NCBI GenBank assembly: GCA_002358855.1
Contig: DEPQ01000045.1
Coordinates: forward strand, 26,012 to 63,050
Reading direction: 5' to 3'
DNA from: Bacteroidales bacterium UBA3388
GTDB lineage: Bacteria > Bacteroidota > Bacteroidia > Bacteroidales > P3
Length of the DNA: 37,039 nucleotides
Position 1 is the stretch's first letter; every line of letters begins with the position of its first letter. Position numbers and translations under genes: made by a program. Below, piece after piece: positions 26,299 to 32,523 of the stretch. Below the pieces are notes generated by a model, which was not told where the DNA came from, searched no databases, and was given only the letters and a program-made list of their open reading frames with translations.

Positions 26299-26916
26299 AT
26301 GCAAGAAATAATAAACATATTCGTAAAGTCTATTTTCATAGATAATATGGTATTTGCGTTCTTTCTTGGAATGTGTTCATACCTTGCTGTAAGTAAAACA
26401 GTAAAAACATCTATGGGACTTGGGATTGCTGTGTGTTTCGTATTACTTATCACAGTTCCTGTAAACTACCTAATCAATGAATTTATTCTAAAAGAAGGGG
26501 CATTAGTATGGTTAAGTCCTTCATTTGCAGAAGTAGATTTAAGTTTTTTAAGTTTTATTCTATTCATAGCAGTTATAGCAGCGATAGTTCAATTAGTAGA
26601 AATGTTCATTGAAAAATTCTCTCCAAGTCTTTACTCTCAATTAGGAATTTTCTTACCATTGATAGCAGTAAACTGTGCGATAATGGGTGCAAGTTTATTT
26701 ATGCAACAAAGAGAATATGCTAACATAGGTGAAGTAATTTCATTCTCGCTTGGTAGTGGAATAGGTTGGTTACTTGCTATCGTAGGACTTGCTGCGATAA
26801 GAGAAAGAATAAGATACGCTCAAGTACCTGCTCCATTAAAAGGACTTGGTATCACCTTTATCATAACAGGACTTATGGCAATTGCCTTTATGTCGTTCAT
26901 TGGTATAAAACTATAA
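26299..26916 (+). CDS. nqrE: Na+-NQR subunit E
   Basis: A 205-aa polytopic membrane protein of the NqrE/RnfA family. FIDNMVFAFFLGMCSYLAVS and AVNCAIMGASLFMQQREY are diagnostic; GMCS and VNCAIMG hold the cysteines expected to share an iron-sulfur site with NqrD. It lies 22 bases after nqrD and 14 before nqrF. Confidence 0.96.
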   Translation: MQEIINIFVKSIFIDNMVFAFFLGMCSYLAVSKTVKTSMGLGIAVCFVLLITVPVNYLINEFILKEGALVWLSPSFAEVDLSFLSFILFIAVIAAIVQLVEMFIEKFSPSLYSQLGIFLPLIAVNCAIMGASLFMQQREYANIGEVISFSLGSGIGWLLAIVGLAAIRERIRYAQVPAPLKGLGITFIITGLMAIAFMSFIGIKL

Positions 26917-26930
26917 AAAAGGATTAAGAA

Positions 26931-28169
26931 ATGGGAAAAATTGTAATAATAAGCGTTTTAGTCTTTTTAGTTATCGTCCTTTTGTTAGTATCCGTATTGT
27001 TATATGCAAGAAAGAAACTAGTACCTCAAGGCGATGTTAAAATAAACATAAACGACAAAAAAGAAATAGAAGTAACTACAGGTTCTTCTATATTGGCAAC
27101 TCTTGCGAACGAAAAAATATTCTTACCTTCTGCTTGTGGAGGACAAGGCACTTGCGGAATGTGTAAATGTAAAGTAATAGAAGGAGGAGGAGAAATGCTT
27201 CCAACTGAAAAACCTCACTTTACACGCCGTCAGCAACAAGAAAACTATCGTTTAGGTTGTCAAGTTAAAGTAAAAGAAAATATGAAAATTGAGATACCTG
27301 AGGAAATCTTTGGTATCAAAAAATGGGAGTGTGAAGTACTTAGCAATAACAACGTAGCAACGTTCATTAAACAATTTGTTGTAAAACTTCCTGAAGGAGA
27401 AACACTTAACTTCCGTAGTGGAGGATATATCCAAATAGATGTGCCTGCTTGCACTATCAATTATAAAGATATGGATATTGACCCTAAATACCACGCTGAT
27501 TGGGATAAATTCAAAGTTTGGGATTTGGTAATGAAAAATCCAGAACCTTGTTTTAGAGCGTATTCTATGGCAAATCACCCTGCGGAAAATAACATCATTA
27601 TGTTGAATATCCGTATTGCTACACCTCCAATTGATAGAGAAAAAGGCGGTTGGGCAAATGTAAATCCAGGAATTTGTTCTTCATACATTTGGAGTTTGAA
27701 ACCAGGTGATAAGATTACAATTTCAGGTCCTTACGGAGAGTTCTTCATAAAGGATACTGATAAAGAAATGATGTTTATCGGCGGTGGAGTAGGTATGGCA
27801 CCAATGCGTTCACATATCTTCGACTTGTTTAAAACTCATCACACTACACGTAAAGCGACTTTCTGGTATGGAGCAAGAGCGGTAAAAGACTTATTCTATA
27901 TGGACGAATACGAAGAAATCGCAAAGAATAATCCAAATTTTGAATACCACGTAGCGTTGTCGGCACCTGATGAAGGAGATAATTGGACAGGTTATACAGG
28001 TTTCATTCACGATGTTATTTATAACAATTACTTGAAAAACCATAAAGAACCTGAAGAAATAGAATATTATCTATGTGGACCTCCTCCAATGATTGCGGCA
28101 GTTATAAAGATGTTAGATTCATTGGGAGTACCTCCTGAAAACATTCTTTACGATAACTTTGGTAGTTAA
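26931..28169 (+). CDS. nqrF: Na+-NQR subunit F (NADH dehydrogenase, 2Fe-2S and FAD)
   Basis: The NADH-oxidising subunit, 412 aa. It has an N-terminal membrane anchor (about 3-26) and a plant-type [2Fe-2S] ferredoxin domain with Cys69, Cys75, Cys78 and Cys110 (SACGGQGTCGMC, then LGCQ). The ferredoxin-reductase module follows, with the FAD motif RAYSMANHP, nucleotide-binding GGGVGMAPMRS, and C-terminal YYLCGPPPMI and NILYDNFGS. It closes the operon and is followed by a terminator shared with the convergent gene. Confidence 0.97.
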   Translation: MGKIVIISVLVFLVIVLLLVSVLLYARKKLVPQGDVKININDKKEIEVTTGSSILATLANEKIFLPSACGGQGTCGMCKCKVIEGGGEMLPTEKPHFTRRQQQENYRLGCQVKVKENMKIEIPEEIFGIKKWECEVLSNNNVATFIKQFVVKLPEGETLNFRSGGYIQIDVPACTINYKDMDIDPKYHADWDKFKVWDLVMKNPEPCFRAYSMANHPAENNIIMLNIRIATPPIDREKGGWANVNPGICSSYIWSLKPGDKITISGPYGEFFIKDTDKEMMFIGGGVGMAPMRSHIFDLFKTHHTTRKATFWYGARAVKDLFYMDEYEEIAKNNPNFEYHVALSAPDEGDNWTGYTGFIHDVIYNNYLKNHKEPEEIEYYLCGPPPMIAAVIKMLDSLGVPPENILYDNFGS

Positions 28170-28175
28170 ATATAA

Positions 28176-28207
28176 AAGAGCGGTGAGGTTTTATTCTCAT
28201 CGCTCTT
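28176..28207. terminator. Bidirectional terminator after nqrF
   Basis: AAGAGCGGTGAG (28176-28187) pairs with CTCATCGCTCTT (28196-28207) around an 8-base loop, with one wobble position. T-rich sequence follows on the plus strand and AT-rich sequence on the other. It separates nqrF from the convergent HU-like gene. Confidence 0.85.
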
Positions 28208-28217
28208 GTTGTTTTTT

Positions 28218-28622
28218 TTATTCAATTAAACCTTTAATTTCCATGTCTTTTTCGCCATATTTTACTTGTTTTAAGTTGTGTTTGAATTTCACACTTGGAT
28301 AAAAACGGCATGAAAATCTTGTGATAGTTGATGCATCTACTTTGTCCGCATCTAATTGACTTTTTGCTTGGATAGAAGGAATAAAAGCACCTAAATATCC
28401 TAATTTCACTGCACTTCCGTTTAAGATATTTCTGCTTATTTCCACTTCCAATGCCTTTAAAGTCGCTAAAACGTCAGCATAACTTATTGTTGTTGAATTA
28501 GATATTGATTCTGCAATTTGCTCCAAATCAACGTCTGTGTTTCTAACTAATCTCGCTAAATAGCGTTCTCCTGGGTTTTGACCTACGTGAATATCACGTT
28601 TTACCTTAACATAGTTTATCAT
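28218..28622 (-). CDS. HU-like DNA-binding protein (Bacteroidota type)
   Basis: A 134-aa protein resembling the Bacteroidota HU-related family, which carries an IHF/HU fold with extensions. Visible are the N-terminal MINYVKVKRDIHVGQNPGE, helices around TTISYADVLATLKALEVEI, and the beta-arm start VKLGYLGAFIPSIQ. I use ATG 28622; an in-frame ATG at 28685 would add 21 residues that do not fit the family and would run into the upstream terminator. It may bend or package DNA. It could be core or part of the neighbouring replication island; several such paralogues per genome are common in Bacteroidota. Confidence 0.8.
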   Translation of the reverse strand: MINYVKVKRDIHVGQNPGERYLARLVRNTDVDLEQIAESISNSTTISYADVLATLKALEVEISRNILNGSAVKLGYLGAFIPSIQAKSQLDADKVDASTITRFSCRFYPSVKFKHNLKQVKYGEKDMEIKGLIE

Positions 28623-28672
28623 TTTTTTAAGTTTTAAATAATTATTATATATATATAAATAGTCGGAAAAAT

Positions 28673-28702
28673 AAAAAAGTGACATAAAAATGCCACTTTT
28701 TT
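28673..28702 (-). terminator. Terminator of the primase-helicase gene
   Basis: AAAAAAGTG (28673-28681) and CACTTTTTT (28694-28702) form a 9-bp stem, with three more inner pairs after a mismatch. On the minus strand it lies 24 bases past the primase-helicase stop and is followed by a T-rich run. Confidence 0.75.
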
Positions 28703-28726
28703 AGAGAAAAAATTTGAATTTTTTTT

Positions 28727-30541
28727 TTATTCCCTTACTCTTTCAGTGATAATATCGTTAGCATAATTAAACATTGAAAAAGTATTCACTCCTTCTCCTC
28801 GTGTCTTTTCTATCGAAAGAATGGTATTAACGTCTTGATGTTCTTCAAGATAGTTAGCGAAAGTTCTTTCTCTTTTCTCGCCATAGATACCTTTTGCTCT
28901 TTCTCTCCATCCTTCTGATTTTTGTAGGCAAAGAATTTGGGTAGCATATCTTCTTACATCTACACTTCCACTTATGGTATCACTATATGTGAAATTTGCT
29001 CCATTTTGAGTGTGAGTTAAAAGTACTACTGACGCTCTATGAGAAGGAAGAATGCTGTTTAATCTTGCTGCAACTCTTACTTGTTCTTCCCATTTATAAG
29101 AGTTGAGGTTATCAAAGAAAATAACATCATATTTATCTAATGTTTGCTCCTCAAATGTAAGTAAATCAAGTTTTTCGGTTAAGTCAAGATTATCTCTATC
29201 ACCTTGTAGTACCTTCTCCATATCCCATTTGATTTGCTCACAAGAACCCTCCGAAAGGGCAAGTAGTATCTTCTTGTCCGAAGGGATATTATTGATGAAG
29301 TTGTATGCGAAAGTTGATTTTCCTTCCCCTGTTTTTCCAGCGAGCAAGGTGTATCCTGAGCGTTGAAATCCTCCTCCTAACCAATGGTCAAGTTGTTTAT
29401 AACCAGTTGAAACATACTCACGTGGTACTGCTTGCACTTCGTTGTAGGAAAAGATTAGAGAATTTTCTTCTTTCTGAGAATTTTCTTCTTTCTCTTTTAC
29501 TACTTCCCCTGTTATTAGGTCAGTGCCTGTTATGTGCTTATAATACTCTTTCCACCAGTGTCTTCTCTCCTCTGTAGTATTAACTTTGCAGTGATTTTTG
29601 TGGTGGCAGATGTAGTAAAACTTTGTGTAATCTCCATTGTCCCACATCTTTACGGCGTGTCCTGTTGAGTCATCATTCTCACAGAATGGACATTTTTCTA
29701 AGTTAGCGTAAACGCCGTTGGCATCTTCTTTATAATTTTCTACTGCGATATTATACTCGCTTGCGAATTGCTTAAACCATTCTACATTCTTTTCTCGTTG
29801 TGTTTTTTCGACTTCTACTAAATTTTCGTTTTTCATATACTTAATTTTTAGTTCTTTAATTATTTCTTTTAATCCCTCTAATGAGGTTTCTTGATTACGA
29901 AAAGCAGATTTTTCTATTCTACTTTGTCTGTGCTCCAAGGTAGTTCCTGGGAGGACGTTGCGATACAGTGACTTCTTTTTTACTGTACCATACAGCGTTG
30001 TAAGTTGTGCAGGGTTTTTAAAACATGTATCTACTTCAACTCTATCTGTTTGGTAGAGCTGTTTTATTGTTTCCAAGAAGTCACTTACTGCTGATATACT
30101 TTCTTTGTTCACTTCCAGGTCAATTGGTGCCCATACATGATACCCATTGCCACTGAGAAAGATTAATCCTGTTTTAAAAAAAGGGTATATCACTTGGTCG
30201 TAAATTTTATGGGCAACGGTGCACGCTGCATCTAACTCCTCTTGAAGAGAAACTGTGCCCGCTGGACGCACTGGGTCAAGGTCTATAATAAGATTTTTCC
30301 ATCTCTTTACGTCCCCTTGAGTTATAAATCTATTCTCAGGATATTCACACTCTTGAGGTACAAAGAAAAGATTTGCTTCCTTTTTCGTTTTTGCTAGTTC
30401 TAGCATTTCTTCGAGACTTCCATAAACTCTGCGAGATTTATTATTCTCCTTGTATATGCACTCAATGCGATTCTTAACGCCTGGTGCCCAAGAACGTAAC
30501 TCTCCTAGAGCACTTTCTTGGTTATATTTAAATTGACTCAT
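28727..30541 (-). CDS. Primase-helicase fusion (AEP-type primase, zinc module, RecA/DnaB-like ATPase)
   Basis: A 604-aa replication-type protein with modules in this order. Residues 1-200 resemble an archaeo-eukaryotic primase: the metal motif IDLDP with Asp87/Asp89, SGNGYHVW with His135, and VDTCF with Asp171. A zinc-ribbon-like module at 284-318 has CPFC then CHH...C. A charged linker contains a duplicated KEENSQ unit (about 352-361). Residues 375-604 are a RecA/DnaB-like ATPase with Walker A GKTGEGKST (402-410) and Walker B VIFFD (473-477). Such fusions prime and unwind DNA for plasmids, phages and integrated elements, not usually the host chromosome. Here it lies beside a winged-helix gene and iteron-like repeats. 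Helicase versus plain ATPase function is inferred. Confidence 0.8.
   Translation of the reverse strand: MSQFKYNQESALGELRSWAPGVKNRIECIYKENNKSRRVYGSLEEMLELAKTKKEANLFFVPQECEYPENRFITQGDVKRWKNLIIDLDPVRPAGTVSLQEELDAACTVAHKIYDQVIYPFFKTGLIFLSGNGYHVWAPIDLEVNKESISAVSDFLETIKQLYQTDRVEVDTCFKNPAQLTTLYGTVKKKSLYRNVLPGTTLEHRQSRIEKSAFRNQETSLEGLKEIIKELKIKYMKNENLVEVEKTQREKNVEWFKQFASEYNIAVENYKEDANGVYANLEKCPFCENDDSTGHAVKMWDNGDYTKFYYICHHKNHCKVNTTEERRHWWKEYYKHITGTDLITGEVVKEKEENSQKEENSLIFSYNEVQAVPREYVSTGYKQLDHWLGGGFQRSGYTLLAGKTGEGKSTFAYNFINNIPSDKKILLALSEGSCEQIKWDMEKVLQGDRDNLDLTEKLDLLTFEEQTLDKYDVIFFDNLNSYKWEEQVRVAARLNSILPSHRASVVLLTHTQNGANFTYSDTISGSVDVRRYATQILCLQKSEGWRERAKGIYGEKRERTFANYLEEHQDVNTILSIEKTRGEGVNTFSMFNYANDIITERVRE
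29458..29493. repeat. 18-bp perfect tandem duplication in the primase-helicase linker
   Basis: GAGAATTTTCTTCTTTCT occurs twice back to back (29458-29475 and 29476-29493). It duplicates six codons in frame in the linker between the primase and ATPase modules, as slippage would produce. Confidence 0.9.
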
Positions 30542-30592
30542 ATTAGTATTACTTTTATTATATTATTATATTCTCTCTAATTTCCAAAAATG

Positions 30593-30638
30593 CAACCAAT
30601 AAAAGAAAGAGAGAAGTTATTAAGTCTTTCATTGGTTG
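30593..30638. repeat. Long imperfect inverted repeat upstream of the primase-helicase gene
   Basis: CAACCAAT (30593-30600) pairs with ATTGGTTG (30631-30638), and GAAAGA (30605-30610) with TCTTTC (30625-30630), leaving a 4-base bulge and a 14-base loop. It lies 52 bases before the primase-helicase start on the minus strand and could be an attenuator, a terminator of upstream transcription, or an origin hairpin. Confidence 0.6.
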
Positions 30639-30701
30639 TTTTTATTTGTAGTTTTAATTTTTTAACTCTTACTTATATATATTACTACAGATATATATAT
30701 G

Positions 30702-30762
30702 AGTACAGTTTTTGCACTATGGAGGTACTTTTTTTACCCCTATAAAGTACAGATTTTGCACT
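30702..30762. repeat. Two iteron-like 17-bp direct repeats
   Basis: AGTACAGTTTTTGCACT (30702-30718) and AGTACAGATTTTGCACT (30746-30762) differ at one base and start 44 bp apart, four helical turns. They fill the space between the winged-helix gene, which ends at 30763, and the primase-helicase gene. A partial GGTACTTTTT lies between them. The arrangement suits iterons or operators for the winged-helix protein (inference). Confidence 0.7.
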
Positions 30763-31110
30763 TTAAAAGAATTCTTCATCTTCATCTTCATCTTCATCTT
30801 CATCTTCATTGCTATTATAAATATCTACATTTTTATTTTTTAGGTAATTTTCATTAAAAAAATATTTATGTTTCTTAAACCCTATACATCTTTTTTCTAT
30901 AACTCCTTGATTTATAAGCGTAGGCAAATAGTTTTTTAAACTCCGAAGAGAAAGAAAAAGTTCCCTCGCTATAGTGCTTTGAGGCATTCCACACCCCTTC
31001 TTACCCCAATTTTTTATGTAGGAGATAATCAATGCTTGCGTTGAGTTTAATCCCCCTAACTTCTCTTTTATCTTTTCGAGAAACTCGATGTCAAATTTTA
31101 TGTAATTCAT
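30763..31110 (-). CDS. Winged-helix DNA-binding protein with acidic repeat tail
   Basis: A 115-aa protein. Residues about 1-80 fit a winged helix-turn-helix: LNSTQALIISYIKNWG, then GMPQSTIARELFLSLRSLKNYLPTL as the recognition region, then VIEKRCIGFKKHKYFFN as the wing. The tail (about 99-113) is a Glu-Asp repeat encoded by a hexamer microsatellite. Similar wHTH proteins control or initiate replication in small replicons. Its position upstream of iteron-like repeats and a primase-helicase gene supports that, but the exact family was not recognised. No promoter match is seen upstream. Confidence 0.7.
   Translation of the reverse strand: MNYIKFDIEFLEKIKEKLGGLNSTQALIISYIKNWGKKGCGMPQSTIARELFLSLRSLKNYLPTLINQGVIEKRCIGFKKHKYFFNENYLKNKNVDIYNSNEDEDEDEDEDEEFF
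30775..30810. repeat. TTCATC hexamer microsatellite
   Basis: Five exact TTCATC units (30775-30804) and a sixth with one change (30805-30810). On the coding strand they give alternating Glu-Asp codons at the winged-helix protein's C-terminus. Unit gain or loss keeps the frame but changes tail charge. Confidence 0.9.
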
Positions 31111-31132
31111 ATATTTAATTGATTTTTAATTA

Positions 31133-31141
31133 ATACTCACC
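31133..31141 (+). repeat. ATACTCACC junction repeat, copy 1
   Basis: First of three identical 9-mers, 22 bases beyond the start of the winged-helix gene. It shares further bases with copy 3 (ATACTCACC followed by an ATAAT). Confidence 0.6.
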
Positions 31142-31200
31142 TATAATGGGTTCCACTAATTTTAGAATCCACCTATTTTTAATTTTTTTTTCAAAAAAAA

Positions 31201-31231
31201 TTTGGTACTTTAAAAAAAAGTTGTAATTTTG
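31201..31231 (+). promoter_or_regulatory. Strong Bacteroidota-type promoter for the NADAR gene
   Basis: TTTG at 31201-31204, a 19-bp spacer, then TAATTTTG at 31224-31231 followed by C: a full match to the phylum consensus. It predicts a leader of about 150 nt before the NADAR ATG at 31391. The same transcript would carry the GC-rich hairpin at 31265-31283. Confidence 0.75.
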
Positions 31232-31264
31232 CAGAAGAATTAAATTTCACTGCACTTTTGCGAT

Positions 31265-31283
31265 ACCCCGCAAGAGGTGGGGT
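31265..31283 (+). promoter_or_regulatory. GC-rich hairpin in the NADAR leader
   Basis: ACCCC (31265-31269) pairs with GGGGT (31279-31283) around a 9-base loop, followed by TTCTATATATT. It is the only GC-rich patch in an AT-rich leader. It could attenuate the transcript, stop a short RNA of about 50 nt, or regulate translation. The rest of 31111-31390 holds only the promoter, the junction repeats and A/T tracts. Confidence 0.5.
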
Positions 31284-31361
31284 TTCTATATATTATACAG
31301 GAAAATTTAAAAAATGTTACATATTTTTACAACTTTTTTTAATTTTTTTTCTAATTTATTG

Positions 31362-31370
31362 ATACTCACC
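31362..31370 (+). repeat. ATACTCACC junction repeat, copy 2
   Basis: Lies 20 bases before the NADAR start codon. With one preceding G it matches copy 3 over 10 bp (GATACTCACC), so identical 10-mers flank the NADAR gene. Confidence 0.6.
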
Positions 31371-31390
31371 GAGAAAAAATTTCAAATAAT

Positions 31391-31888
31391 ATGAAAAAGG
31401 TTAAAATTACTGAAAAATTTGTTTATTTTTATCATGGGATATTTAGTAATTGGTCACCTCTCCCTGCTGATTATAATGAAATTAGGTTTTCATCTTCGGA
31501 ACATTTATTCATGTATTTGAAGGCAATGTTTTTTAATGATGATGTAAAAGCAAAGGCAATTATTCAAGCACCCGATTATCGCACTGCAAAAAAGTTAGGA
31601 AGAAAAGTTAGTGGATTTGACGAGGAACGTTGGGAGCAAGTCAGGGAAGATATGATGTATCAGGCATTGAAAGCAAAGTTTGATAGTAATGAAGATTTTC
31701 GTCAAGCATTACTTTCTAAAGATTTTATGGGAAAAACTTTCGTTGAGGCATCTCCTTACGATAATATATGGGGCATTGGTATTTCGGTAAAAGACGCTTT
31801 TGAAGGAAAAGAGTGGAAAGGTAATAACCTGCTGGGGAAGTTATTAACAAAATTAAGAGATGAGGAATTAAAGGAATTAACTCGCTGA
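31391..31888 (+). CDS. NADAR/YbiA-family protein
   Basis: A 165-aa NADAR-family protein. Family members act on N-glycosidic bonds of ADP-ribose-like or riboflavin-pathway compounds, and some remove ADP-ribose from guanine in DNA, acting as antitoxins to DarT-type toxins. Conserved features are NWSPLPADY, the SSEHLFMYLKA helix with Glu37, SPYDNIWGIGI (121-131) and NNLLGKLLTKLRDE near the C-terminus. It has its own promoter and a long leader, reads opposite to the rest of the island, and is flanked by GATACTCACC repeats. No recognisable DarT is beside it, so a defence or phage-derived role is inference only. Its stop is 3 bases from the convergent neighbour's stop. Confidence 0.88.
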   Translation: MKKVKITEKFVYFYHGIFSNWSPLPADYNEIRFSSSEHLFMYLKAMFFNDDVKAKAIIQAPDYRTAKKLGRKVSGFDEERWEQVREDMMYQALKAKFDSNEDFRQALLSKDFMGKTFVEASPYDNIWGIGISVKDAFEGKEWKGNNLLGKLLTKLRDEELKELTR

Positions 31889-31896
31889 TACTCACC
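31888..31896 (+). repeat. ATACTCACC junction repeat, copy 3
   Basis: It begins on the last base of the NADAR stop codon and contains the stop codon of the convergent gene, so it forms the boundary between the two coding regions. Confidence 0.6.
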
Positions 31897-32392
31897 ATAA
31901 TATTGATTTTAAATATTCTTTGTCTTCCGATTCACACAGAACACCCAAACATATTAACGATTGTGGAAATGCTGGCCTAAGGTATTTTTCTGTTAATTGT
32001 CTTAAATGGTTAATTTCAACGCAACTGATAAAATTAGTCAAGACGTTCCATTCATTATCGGGAACTTGATTTGCATCACGATTATAAATATCACCGTCAA
32101 AAATTGCGTTAATACCGTATATATAATATGTTGGGTTAATTTCATTAGATGTTATATTTTCCATATTTTTTATTAGTTCATACATAGTGTTTTCAAATAT
32201 TTGTTCCTCTACGGATTTGCCTTCTTTTTCTTCAGATCCCCATATTTCATTTAAATCAACATCATCAAACCAACTATCAAAATTTTTCGGTGTTTTTTTT
32301 GATTCAATAAAAAAGTAGTGAATCTGCTCTTTTCTTGAATATTGTGTTTTTTTTCTTTTACTTCTTTGGTTTTTGTTAAATCTCTTTTTCAT
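31892..32392 (-). CDS. Unrecognised 166-aa protein with basic N-terminus
   Basis: I do not recognise the family. The first 25 residues are strongly basic (MKKRFNKNQRSKRKKTQYSR), suggesting nucleic-acid or membrane-surface binding. The middle is acidic with DSWFDDVDLNEIWGSEE. The rest is globular with YYIYGINAIFDGDIYN and a C-terminal helical part LRQLTEKYLRPAFPQSL. There is no signal peptide or membrane helix. A -7-like box precedes it and paired palindromes lie further upstream. It converges on the NADAR gene with 3 bases between stops and no terminator. Partnership with NADAR is possible but not shown. Confidence 0.65.
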   Translation of the reverse strand: MKKRFNKNQRSKRKKTQYSRKEQIHYFFIESKKTPKNFDSWFDDVDLNEIWGSEEKEGKSVEEQIFENTMYELIKNMENITSNEINPTYYIYGINAIFDGDIYNRDANQVPDNEWNVLTNFISCVEINHLRQLTEKYLRPAFPQSLICLGVLCESEDKEYLKSILW

Positions 32393-32420
32393 ATTCTAAC
32401 TGTTTTTGAAATTACTTATG

Positions 32421-32428
32421 CAAATGTA
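32421..32428 (-). promoter_or_regulatory. Candidate -7 box for the 166-aa gene
   Basis: The minus strand reads TACATTTG followed by C, matching TAnnTTTG, 28 bases before the start at 32392. No TTG is found at the expected spacing. Confidence 0.5.
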
Positions 32429-32487
32429 AGAAAAAATTTTAAATAATTTTAAAAGGAAAAGAGACGAAAAATTAAAGGAATTAAAAT

Positions 32488-32522
32488 AGGACAAATTGTC
32501 CTTAAAAAGGACAAAATGACCT
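32488..32522. repeat. Tandem palindromic 15-mers between gpsA and the island
   Basis: AGGACAAATTGTCCT (32488-32502) is a perfect 7+1+7 palindrome. A related copy, AGGACAAAATGACCT (32508-32522), follows at a 20-bp period. The facing arms also form an alternative hairpin (TTGTCCTT/AAGGACAA). They could be a two-site operator for the 166-aa gene or the terminator of gpsA, whose stop is at 32524. Confidence 0.7.
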
Positions 32523-32523
32523 A

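Noticed and set aside
28623..28685. N-terminal extension of the HU-like protein
   Set aside because: The extra 21 residues do not match the family and the region overlaps the terminator of the upstream gene.
29415..29430. CACGTG in the primase-helicase gene as a third parS site
   Set aside because: The flanks do not match the consensus beyond the core hexamer; it encodes VPREYV.
30775..30810. Short tandem repeats as a CRISPR array
   Set aside because: Units are 6 bp with no spacers, inside a coding region; no cas genes are present.
28218..32523. Calling the island a complete prophage or integrative element
   Set aside because: No integrase, structural, lysis or conjugation gene and no flanking att repeats were found.
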